Made by a program: the position numbers and the translations under genes. Of a stretch of DNA of 64,000 nucleotides, positions 56,419-64,000 are shown one piece after another. This stretch comes from Chloroherpetonaceae bacterium (GTDB taxonomy: Bacteria; Bacteroidota; Chlorobiia; Chlorobiales; Thermochlorobacteraceae): positions 448,178-512,177 of the forward strand of contig JANRJQ010000007.1 in NCBI GenBank assembly GCA_033763895.1. The letters run 5' to 3'. Below the pieces are notes generated by a model that did no database searches, was not told where the DNA came from, and was given only the letters and a program-made list of their open reading frames with translations. Each line of letters opens with the position of its first letter. Within the stretch, counting starts at the first letter, position 1.

Positions 56419-57432
56419 CTATTTCTTTTCGCTAAATAGTGAACTTGTGAGGGTATCAATGAGAACTTCATGAAGCCACAAAATTGGGTTCGCGGTATTG
56501 TATTTTTTTTGAGAAGAGATAATGTTACTCATCTGTTCGGGAAACGAGGCGATGGCCTTTTTTATTTTTTTATCGATGTCAATCGAATCTCGCTTAATCC
56601 AACGGCTTACTAACAATACCCCAATCGGTGAAATCACGAATTTCCATATTAACAAGATTGAAATAGCTCTGATTACAATAAACAGTGCACTTTCATTATC
56701 ACCGAGAATCAATACCGGAATCACGGTAAGTGTTAAAGCAGAAAGTAGAAATAAACCCTTTAAGCCCTTTTTTTTCTTTGGTAAAATCTCACTCAAATGA
56801 TGGTGACTATCGTTCACCGATTTTACAGGCTGAGGACTTCCCTTTTTCACCCGTTTCAAAATTAGTAAGGGCAAGCGAGCAGCATAGATTGCGACTAAAA
56901 TTGCGCTCATTGAATAAATTGAAAAGTAGATTGAGATCATGAGCTTTGAAAATTGGGTGTTAAATATCCCAAATTGTTTTAGAATATTTTCCGCAAAAAG
57001 ATCTACTGCATTCCAAAAGGGTTCTCCGAAAAGTATTGTCAGAGTAATCAGTCTTTGTAAGGCAGAAAACCAATGTGCGAGGAGTGACAAAACAAAAGTT
57101 CTGATTGCATGATTTTTACCTATTGCTTTCAGGATATAAGCAGATACCGATTGAAACCCCAAAGCAAGGTACGCCCCAAGCGAAGCGTGTGGGTTCACTG
57201 CCAACTTAACTCCAAAAACGACCATACTGGGAGAGATCAGTTCACTTTTTAATTTTGAGAAATAGCTGATTAGCGATAAAACCAGCACACTTGTAGCACT
57301 TAACCAAAGGCCGGTGAATGGAATTTTAAACGCATGCAATACACCTCCTAAACCTGCTTCATTAAACGCCCACAACCCTGTGATTCCTTCAAAATTTCTT
57401 ATTCCGACATTTTCTTCTTTAAACTCTTTCAC
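56419..57432 (-). CDS. multi-pass membrane protein of unknown function
   Basis: A 337-residue protein starting at GTG 57432, with roughly six to eight hydrophobic helices. The N-terminal stretch has GIRNFEGITGLWAFNEAGLGGVLH. Membrane helices include LWLSATSVLVLSLISYF and LMISIYFSIYSMSAILVAIYAA. A charged loop contains a His/Lys-rich stretch (NDSHHHLSEILPKKKKG) in the middle. I do not recognise the family; a transporter or ECF-type membrane component is only one of several possibilities. It is divergent from the amidohydrolase gene (49 bp). Confidence 0.65.
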   Translation of the reverse strand: MKEFKEENVGIRNFEGITGLWAFNEAGLGGVLHAFKIPFTGLWLSATSVLVLSLISYFSKLKSELISPSMVVFGVKLAVNPHASLGAYLALGFQSVSAYILKAIGKNHAIRTFVLSLLAHWFSALQRLITLTILFGEPFWNAVDLFAENILKQFGIFNTQFSKLMISIYFSIYSMSAILVAIYAARLPLLILKRVKKGSPQPVKSVNDSHHHLSEILPKKKKGLKGLFLLSALTLTVIPVLILGDNESALFIVIRAISILLIWKFVISPIGVLLVSRWIKRDSIDIDKKIKKAIASFPEQMSNIISSQKKYNTANPILWLHEVLIDTLTSSLFSEKK

Positions 57433-57481
57433 AAATCCTTAATTTGATATTGATTTTTGAAATTAATCACAAAGCGTATTC

Positions 57482-59188
57482 ATGAACCATAAATTTGTTT
57501 CTCTATTTTTTTTCGTCAACCTCCTCCTTACTTCATGTAATAAAATTGAATCTCCAAAAGCCGACTTAATATTAATCAACGGTGATTTCATCACTCTTGA
57601 AGATTCCCTTCAAAACGCGAGAGCATTAGCAATCAAAGCCGATACAATTTTAGCGATTGGTTCCTTAGAAGAACTAAAGTCTTTTATTGGCCCTAACACG
57701 GACACCCTTGATTTGCAAGGAAATATTGCATATCCCGGCTTTATTGATGCTCATTCACACTTTTTAGGAATAGGTGAAACGAAGAAGATTCTTTGGCTCG
57801 GTAAAGCCAAAAGTTGGAATGAAATCGTTTTAATGGTTGGAGAAGCGGTAAAAAACACCCCAAAAGGGACTTGGATTTTAGGTCGGGGATGGCATCAGGA
57901 AAAATGGCAATTCCAAACCGGTAAAACGGTTGAGGGATTTCCGGTTCATGATTCACTCAGTGCTCTTTCTCCAGAACACCCCGTGTTACTCGAACATGCA
58001 AGTGGACATGCTTCTTTTGCGAATTTGGAGGCAATGAGAAGAGCCGGCATTCAAAGGGAAACGCCAAACCCTGAAGGGGGGATGATTTTAAGAGATGAAA
58101 AGGGATTGCCGACAGGTTTTTTTCAAGAGACAGCCGCTGAACTTTTGGAATCAGCTTACCGTGCTACTCGATTACAAATGACTGAAGAAGAAAAGGAAAA
58201 AGAGTTTGAGGAACTAGTTCAACTTGCTACTGAAGAATGTCTATCAAAAGGTGTAACGAGCTTTCACGATGCGGGTGTCGGTGAAAGTGTTCTGAAAGGA
58301 TACCGAAAGCTCTCAAAAGAAAATCGATTGGATGTTCGGCTTTGGGTTATGATTAGTGGAAGAGAAAACAATCTTGAAGAAAAACTCAAACAATATAAAA
58401 CGATAGATCCCACACAAAAATTTCTTACTATTCGTGGAATTAAAGAATATATGGATGGTGCGTTAGGCTCCCGCGGGGCTTGGTTACTTTCTCCCTACTC
58501 AGATTTACCCGATGCAATTGGGCAAAATGTTCGAAGTTTAGATAGCATTAAGTATTCGGCTCAACTTGCAAAGAAATATGGATTTCAATTGTGTACTCAT
58601 GCCATTGGCGATCGGGCAAATCGAGAAGCACTTAATATTTATGAAGAGGTATTGAATGGGGATCGAAGTTCTCGGTGGAGAATTGAGCATGCTCAACACC
58701 TTTCAAATGAAGATATTCCTCGCTTTGCAAAACTTGGCGTTATTGCTTCGATGCAAGGGATTCATTGCACTTCAGACGCCCCTTTTGTTTTGAAGAGACT
58801 CGCCATTGCAAGGGCTACAGAGGGTGCTTACGCTTGGAAAAAATTAATCAAGAGCGGTGCAGTTGTAACAAATGGGACGGATGCTCCGGTAGAAGATGTC
58901 AGCCCACTTGCATGCTTTTATTCAAGTGTTACGAGAAAGATGAGTGATGGAACGCCTTTTTTTGCAGAAGAATCGATGTCGAGAATTGAGGCGCTACAGT
59001 CTTACACAATACTTGCCGCATATTCTGGTCATGAAGAACATGTGAAGGGCAGTCTGAAAGTCGGTAAGTATGCAGACATCACAATTTTGGATACTAACCT
59101 TCTTACGGCTTCTGAAGAAGCATTGAAATCGGCTAAGGTTTTGTACACGATTGTTGGCGGAAAAATTAAATATCAGCGAAAAAATTAA
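57482..59188 (+). CDS. amidohydrolase family lipoprotein (YtcJ-like)
   Basis: The 568-residue protein begins with a lipoprotein signal (LLLTSC, Cys19), then the composite beta-domain and TIM-barrel of the amidohydrolase superfamily. Metal ligands are seen in GFIDAHSHFLG (HxH), CTHAIGDRAN, and EHAQHL; the catalytic Asp is in TNGTDAPVEDVSP. This matches the YtcJ/NfdA-like group that hydrolyses N-substituted formamides or other amides. The natural substrate is unknown. The lipid anchor places it on the periplasmic or outer surface. It is 9 bp upstream of the M14 peptidase gene, suggesting a two-gene operon for handling extracellular amides or peptides. Confidence 0.9.
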   Translation: MNHKFVSLFFFVNLLLTSCNKIESPKADLILINGDFITLEDSLQNARALAIKADTILAIGSLEELKSFIGPNTDTLDLQGNIAYPGFIDAHSHFLGIGETKKILWLGKAKSWNEIVLMVGEAVKNTPKGTWILGRGWHQEKWQFQTGKTVEGFPVHDSLSALSPEHPVLLEHASGHASFANLEAMRRAGIQRETPNPEGGMILRDEKGLPTGFFQETAAELLESAYRATRLQMTEEEKEKEFEELVQLATEECLSKGVTSFHDAGVGESVLKGYRKLSKENRLDVRLWVMISGRENNLEEKLKQYKTIDPTQKFLTIRGIKEYMDGALGSRGAWLLSPYSDLPDAIGQNVRSLDSIKYSAQLAKKYGFQLCTHAIGDRANREALNIYEEVLNGDRSSRWRIEHAQHLSNEDIPRFAKLGVIASMQGIHCTSDAPFVLKRLAIARATEGAYAWKKLIKSGAVVTNGTDAPVEDVSPLACFYSSVTRKMSDGTPFFAEESMSRIEALQSYTILAAYSGHEEHVKGSLKVGKYADITILDTNLLTASEEALKSAKVLYTIVGGKIKYQRKN

Positions 59189-59197
59189 GTTTCATTT

Positions 59198-61975
59198 ATG
59201 AATTGGAAGATTTATCAATTATTGCGTTTTGTACTTATCGTTTATACAGTGCAAAGTAGCCCATTATTGGCTCAAAGTGAGATTCCTTTCGCTCCAAATT
59301 CAGTGTATGACTTAAAGGTGCCGACTCCTAAATCTATTTTAGGGTTTGAGCTTGGGTCGAGACCGGTTCGCCATAGTGATGTGTTAAAATTTTTTCAAGT
59401 TTTAGCCAACCATTCAAATCGAATTCAACTTCGTACTCACGGTTATTCACATGAAGGGAAAGAACTGATTTATGCTATTGTGACGAAACCGGAGAACCTT
59501 GAAAAATTCAATGAGTTGCAAGCTCAACGCACAAGACTTTCAGACCCAAGATTTATCACTCAAGCAGAAGCAAATTCGATTGCTGAAAAAATTCCAGCAC
59601 TTGCTTGGATGGCATATACGGTTCACGGGGATGAACTTTCAGGGACGGATGCTTCTCTACTACTTGCTTATCATCTTACGGCTTCTCATGATAGCTTAAC
59701 ATTACAATTGCTTTCTGAATTGATTATTTGTATCGAACCTATTGAAAACCCTGATGGTCGGGATCGATTTGTGAATATGGTTTATCAATGGGAAGGACAA
59801 GTTCCCAATTGGGACACGCAGAGTTTAAATCATACGGGGACTTGGCCAAGGGGCAGGCATAATCATTATCTCTTTGATTTGAATCGTGATTGGCTTGTTG
59901 CGGTTAATCCCGAAACACAAGCACGTATTCGTGCGATTCAGGAGCTAAAACCTCAACTTATAATTGATGCTCACGAAATGGGGTCGGATAAAACTTATTT
60001 CTTCAATCCGCCGGATGAGCCGATTAATCATGCTGTGGGTGATTTAACAAGAAAATGGTGGAAAATTTTTGGTTCGGAGCAAGCCAAGTCATTTGATGCT
60101 TACGGTTGGAGTTACTTTACTCGTGATACCTACGATGAGTGGTACCCTGCCTATGGGTCATCATACCCGTTATACTTTGGTGCCGTTGGAATTCTTTATG
60201 AACAAGGTTCAACCCAAGGCTCTGTGGTCAAACGATCCGATGGAACGATACACACCTTTCGTGAGTCGGTTCACCATCAATTCGTCAGTTCGATTTCGAA
60301 CTTAAAGACCGCTGCAAATAACCGAAAATCTCTCTTGTTGGATTTTTATACGCTTCGGAAGCAAGGTGGTGTTTCGGGGCGAAAGGACGACCCTTTGGTT
60401 TTTTATTTAATACCAGATACAACGAGCACAAGGTTTCAACGCTTTATGGAACTTCTCAAATTGCACCAAATCGAAGTAAGAAGTGCTGAGAAAGAATTCA
60501 ATTTTGATGCTTATGACTATTGGAGCGGGAAAAAGGGATCACGCCGATTTCCAAAGGGGACAAGAATCATTCCGCTCGATCAGCCAATGGGAAGACTTGC
60601 AAAAGTTATGATGGAATTTGACCCGAGGATGACAACCTCATTTTTAACTGAAGAGCGAAAATCATTGGAGAAAAAAAGTGATTCTAAGATTTATGATGTT
60701 ACAGGTTGGTCAGTTCCCATTGCATATGGGCTTGAAACTTATTGGAGTTCTCAAAAACCAGCGATTTCAACTCAACCCGCTTCGCTTGTTGAGGAGAAGC
60801 AACGGAGGGTAATTTCACCCGAAAACCCACCTTTTAACTCGAGTTACGGGTATTTGATTCGATACAATGATGAACGCTCGATTCGTGCATTGAGCACCCT
60901 TTTCGAAAAGGGGTTTAAAGTACGCACTTCAGAAAAGCCGTTTAGCATTGGCGGTTCCTTTTATGGGAGCGGTACGCTTCTCATTAGAAAACACGAAAAC
61001 GCTCCTGAATTGTTATCATCTTTGAAAAATATTGCAGAGGCTAATGGAATTGAAATAATCCCAACTTCGACGGCTTTGGTTGAATCCGGTTCTGATTTGG
61101 GGGGAGACGCTTTTCCTATTCTACTCTTACCAAGAATCGCTATTCTTACCGGTCCCGGTATTGACCCGACTTCTTTTGCACCATTGTGGCATCTTTTAGA
61201 CGTTCGATTTAAGCAAAGGGTCACTCTACTTTCGACGACCGACTTCAACCGATTTGATTTGGCTCGATACAATGTTTTATTGCTTCCTTCAGGAAATCTT
61301 TCTCTTGCATTAAACGGATCCGGACAAAAAAAATTAAAGGAGTGGACGGAAAATGGCGGAACAGTTATTGCAATGGAAGCCTCTGCTTCATATTTGGCAG
61401 ATTCCAGTGTTGGTTTTACTCGAACTGCGCTACGCTCTCAAGTATCAAAACGGCTTTCGGAGTATGAGAAAGCCATCCTGAATGAAGAATCAACAGTTAC
61501 AGTGGATAGTCTTTCACTTTGGAGCGGAAAAATTGAATTATCATCTCAAAAGCAATCCAATAAGGGCGATGAACTTCCACCGGATTTTGAGAATCGCGCA
61601 AAACTCTTTATGCCACGCGGAACAATAATGGCGGTTCAAGTTCATTCTGAACATTGGCTCGGGTTTGGAGCCGATCGAAAGGTTGGTGCAACCATCTTTA
61701 CTTCCGATATCTTAGTTGCGAAGCCGCCGGTGGAAGTTGCAGCACGATTCGAAAATGCTGAGAATCTTCGTCTTTCCGGGCTTCTTTGGCCTGAAGCCCG
61801 CCAAGCGTGGGCACGCACTGCTTATTTGACAAGGGAATCAAAGGGTAAAGGACAAGTAATTTTATTCGCTGGTGAACCTGCCTTTCGAGCATACTATCAT
61901 GCCACAGAACAACTCCTGCTAAATGCGATTTACTTAGGACCGGGCTTAGGCACTCGGTTCAACTTAGGATGGTAA
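59198..61975 (+). CDS. secreted M14-family zinc carboxypeptidase
   Basis: The 925-residue protein has a signal peptide (LLRFVLIVYTVQSSPLLAQ) and an M14 metallopeptidase domain at about residues 45-390. The zinc ligands are in TVHGDELSG (HxxE) and the later IIDAHEMG, with NPDGRDR and DLNRDW between them. The C-terminal part includes a glutamine-amidotransferase-like fold (about residues 640-760: RIAILTGPG, YNVLLLPSG), common in this large M14 subgroup. It likely trims peptides or cell-wall fragments outside the cytoplasm. It is co-transcribed with the amidohydrolase and converges with the histidine kinase gene (12 bp). Confidence 0.92.
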   Translation: MNWKIYQLLRFVLIVYTVQSSPLLAQSEIPFAPNSVYDLKVPTPKSILGFELGSRPVRHSDVLKFFQVLANHSNRIQLRTHGYSHEGKELIYAIVTKPENLEKFNELQAQRTRLSDPRFITQAEANSIAEKIPALAWMAYTVHGDELSGTDASLLLAYHLTASHDSLTLQLLSELIICIEPIENPDGRDRFVNMVYQWEGQVPNWDTQSLNHTGTWPRGRHNHYLFDLNRDWLVAVNPETQARIRAIQELKPQLIIDAHEMGSDKTYFFNPPDEPINHAVGDLTRKWWKIFGSEQAKSFDAYGWSYFTRDTYDEWYPAYGSSYPLYFGAVGILYEQGSTQGSVVKRSDGTIHTFRESVHHQFVSSISNLKTAANNRKSLLLDFYTLRKQGGVSGRKDDPLVFYLIPDTTSTRFQRFMELLKLHQIEVRSAEKEFNFDAYDYWSGKKGSRRFPKGTRIIPLDQPMGRLAKVMMEFDPRMTTSFLTEERKSLEKKSDSKIYDVTGWSVPIAYGLETYWSSQKPAISTQPASLVEEKQRRVISPENPPFNSSYGYLIRYNDERSIRALSTLFEKGFKVRTSEKPFSIGGSFYGSGTLLIRKHENAPELLSSLKNIAEANGIEIIPTSTALVESGSDLGGDAFPILLLPRIAILTGPGIDPTSFAPLWHLLDVRFKQRVTLLSTTDFNRFDLARYNVLLLPSGNLSLALNGSGQKKLKEWTENGGTVIAMEASASYLADSSVGFTRTALRSQVSKRLSEYEKAILNEESTVTVDSLSLWSGKIELSSQKQSNKGDELPPDFENRAKLFMPRGTIMAVQVHSEHWLGFGADRKVGATIFTSDILVAKPPVEVAARFENAENLRLSGLLWPEARQAWARTAYLTRESKGKGQVILFAGEPAFRAYYHATEQLLLNAIYLGPGLGTRFNLGW

Positions 61976-61987
61976 GTAACTTTTCAT

Positions 61988-64000
61988 TTATCCAAATGGA
62001 ACTTTGAGTTTTGCTTCGACACCTTTAGTTGGGGCGGTATTCAATTCGAATGTAGCCCCAATTTCTTTTGCTCGAGCATTCATATTGAACAACCCATTTC
62101 CACCTCCTTGAGGTTTTGACTCAAGGTTAAAACCATTTCCATTTTCGAGATAATGAATAAACAGGATATTTGAAGCGAACTCACCAACGATTTCGATTTT
62201 TGTGGGTTCACCATACTTGACAGAGTTATTCAATAGTTCTTTAAGAATGAGATAAATGTTTCGCCGAAAAGTATCCTCCAAGGAGAGGTTGGGATTAATT
62301 GAAGAAAAATCAAATTTCAACTCGATTTTTTTGGTTTCAATGATATCGTTCCCAAATCTCTGTAAGCGCGAAATAAGATCTGAAAAATGATCATTCTTTG
62401 GAGCAACTTCCCATACAATGTCATCAATAGCAATTTCTGCGTCTCGAAGCAAACCTTCAATTTTGTTAATGAGCTTATTAATTGAAGTTTTAAGAGAGTC
62501 TTCAACCTCGGTTATTGCTCCTATTTCATGAAATTCATTGCTGGAGTCTATTGCTGCTTCGAGTTGGGCTAACGAGTGTTTCAGAGACTCCGTGTAAAGC
62601 CCTATGCTGCCTATAGTAGAACCAACATCATCGTGAAGATCTCGAGCGATTTTCTCTCTCGTTTTGTTTTGTGCGAATTCAATGTTCCTTTGGTTTTCAA
62701 TTTGACGGATGTATTCTTTGATTTTCCTTTGAGAATAAAGGTATGATATAGATACTACCGAGCCAATAAAGAAAAGAGCCGTTGAGAGAATAAACCACCA
62801 CATACGCCAAAATGGGGGCATGATTCTAATTCGAAGTGTTTTGCCATTGGTATTCCAAACGCCACTGTTATTGCAGGCACGGACATGAAAGGAATATGTT
62901 CCGGGTGCTAAATTGGTATAGCGCACTTCTCTATTCACCCCACTGTAAACCCAATCGCGATCAACCCCGTCCATTTTGTAGGCGTAACGGTTTTGAGCAG
63001 TATTTGTGAATTCGAGAGCGGCAAATTCGATAGAGAATACGCTTTCGTCAAAGTTTAGCACGATATCTTGTTTTTCGCCAATGGCTGAATCAAGTTCTAT
63101 GCTTCGGTCAAACTTTTTGAAATCTGTAAAAGCAATTTTGGGAGGAACCGGATTATCGAGCAAGGAATCTGGGAAGAAGGAAGTGATCCCGTTTGTGCCC
63201 CCAAAGAATATTTCACCTGATGCACTTTGATAGTAAGCACCTGTATTAAATTCGTTTCCTTGAAGACCATCGCTTTGGTCATAGTTCTTAAAGGTGCCTA
63301 AACGAGGATTAAAGTTGCTGATTCCATAATTCGTACTTAGCCAAAGGTTTTTTCGACCATCCTCAACAATGGCATAAATGAAATTATTCGGTAAACCATC
63401 TTTGGTTGAAAATCTACCAAATGTTTTTGTTTCACGGTCAAAATGATTTAATCCTTCGGATGTTGCAATCCAAATTTGATTATTTGAATCTTTGAAAATC
63501 ATGTTGACCAAATTGGTCGAGATCGATTGAGGATTTCTTGGGTCATGAGAATATTTGATGCTTTTCATCGTCTTTAAATCATAAACATAACATCCTTCAT
63601 AAGTCCCTAACCAAAGCGTGGTGTCGTTCTCCAAAGCCATTGCTCGAATCGAACCTGTGGCGATTGACCAAATTTCTTTTTTGGTTTCAATGTTGATTGC
63701 GTGAACACCTCGATACTCTTGTCCAATAATGACAAAATTTTGTGGAAGACACTCGATAAGATGAGTAACGCTGTTGTATTTCAATTTTTCTTTAACACGA
63801 ATTAGATCATTATTCTTTTCTAATGTAAATAATCCACTATTTGACCCTACCCAAACTTCTCCATTTTGAAGCTGCTTGATACAATGAACCGTTTTAATTG
63901 ATTTTATTTGCGGGTCAAATTTCACACTTGTACTGGCTGAAGAATTATGCAAATACTTCTTCACATAACTCAATCCATCCAATAAAGAACCAACCCAGAG
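61988..64000 (-). CDS. sensor histidine kinase with propeller sensor (5' end outside the window)
   Basis: The frame is open to the right edge: bases 64000-63983 translate as LWVGSL, part of a propeller repeat, so the gene is truncated and continues outside. About 670 residues are present. First come several two-component-regulator propeller repeats (VWVGSNSGLFTL, LWLGTYEGCYVY, IWIATSEGLNHF, LWLSTNYGISNF). A Y_Y_Y beta domain follows, with AYKMDGVDRDWVYSG and APGTYSFHVRA, then one transmembrane helix (WFILSTALFFIGSVVSISYLY). The HisKA_3 dimerisation domain has the phosphorylated His in ARDLHDDVGS. The protein ends in a HATPase_c domain (KELLNNSVKYG, GNGLFNMNARAKE). This is a periplasmic-sensing kinase of the NarX/DesK type. 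The stimulus and response regulator are not visible. Confidence 0.93.
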   Translation of the reverse strand, partial: LWVGSLLDGLSYVKKYLHNSSASTSVKFDPQIKSIKTVHCIKQLQNGEVWVGSNSGLFTLEKNNDLIRVKEKLKYNSVTHLIECLPQNFVIIGQEYRGVHAINIETKKEIWSIATGSIRAMALENDTTLWLGTYEGCYVYDLKTMKSIKYSHDPRNPQSISTNLVNMIFKDSNNQIWIATSEGLNHFDRETKTFGRFSTKDGLPNNFIYAIVEDGRKNLWLSTNYGISNFNPRLGTFKNYDQSDGLQGNEFNTGAYYQSASGEIFFGGTNGITSFFPDSLLDNPVPPKIAFTDFKKFDRSIELDSAIGEKQDIVLNFDESVFSIEFAALEFTNTAQNRYAYKMDGVDRDWVYSGVNREVRYTNLAPGTYSFHVRACNNSGVWNTNGKTLRIRIMPPFWRMWWFILSTALFFIGSVVSISYLYSQRKIKEYIRQIENQRNIEFAQNKTREKIARDLHDDVGSTIGSIGLYTESLKHSLAQLEAAIDSSNEFHEIGAITEVEDSLKTSINKLINKIEGLLRDAEIAIDDIVWEVAPKNDHFSDLISRLQRFGNDIIETKKIELKFDFSSINPNLSLEDTFRRNIYLILKELLNNSVKYGEPTKIEIVGEFASNILFIHYLENGNGFNLESKPQGGGNGLFNMNARAKEIGATFELNTAPTKGVEAKLKVPFG

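Overview
The window looks like chromosomal DNA from a low-GC member of the Bacteroidota/Chlorobiota/Ignavibacteriota (FCB) group. The signs are: a giant secreted protein ending in a type IX secretion (T9SS) sorting domain of the YPNPFNP type; GWxTD, DUF5686-like, DUF3098-like and DUF4295-like proteins; a BshC enzyme of bacillithiol synthesis; two candidate promoters carrying the Bacteroidota-type -7 box TATATTTG; and an almost complete lack of Shine-Dalgarno sequences. No photosynthesis gene, rRNA, tRNA, CRISPR array, insertion sequence or phage gene was seen. Genus cannot be decided from the sequence alone.

Layout from left to right. 0-5.5 kb: a methyltransferase, then a RamB/ScfR-like regulator divergent from the glyoxylate-shunt operon aceB-aceA. 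5.5-9.2 kb: a leftward metal-acquisition operon (MerC-like protein, TonB receptor, His-rich lipoprotein) behind a Fur-family-type operator. 9.2-15 kb: a small DUF4295-like protein, an MCE/MlaD protein, a nucleotidyltransferase fused to a degenerate phosphomannomutase, a PAP2 membrane protein and rsmA. 15.2-18.7 kb: the C-terminal half of a split transketolase, a MarR regulator and a secreted M1 peptidase. 18.8-26.7 kb: rlmB, then a rightward cell-envelope cluster (GWxTD protein, GT9, GT4, a putative GT-A enzyme, a DUF5686-like outer-membrane protein). 26.9-30.4 kb: a small secreted protein, a SET-domain protein, surE and bshC.

30.4-40.3 kb is a long leftward block. In transcription order it holds a thiol-redox set (trxA, glutaredoxin-like, trxB), galE, a JAMM peptidase, an unknown protein, an EamA transporter, a prolyl oligopeptidase lipoprotein, a MoeB-rhodanese fusion, an ABC ATPase without a permease, and an outer-membrane protein. 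A perfect 7-1-7 inverted repeat of Fur/PerR type lies ahead of trxA. 40.4-52.3 kb is one leftward gene for a 3956-residue modular beta-solenoid-like surface protein, nearly a fifth of the window. 52.7-64 kb: nnr, an NHLRC2-like thioredoxin/NHL protein, a DUF3098-like protein, an unrecognised membrane protein, an amidohydrolase lipoprotein, a secreted M14 carboxypeptidase, and a propeller-type sensor histidine kinase that runs off the right edge.

Together the genes suggest an aerobic or facultative heterotroph that uses acetate or fatty acids through the glyoxylate shunt, secretes peptidases, keeps low-molecular-weight thiol and thioredoxin systems, and displays very large T9SS-exported surface proteins. 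The most interesting items are the giant modular protein with its internal duplications, the two Fur-superfamily-type operators in functionally sensible places, the dyads between the ScfR-like regulator and aceBA, and the nucleotidyltransferase fused to a phosphomannomutase-like domain that has lost its catalytic loops.
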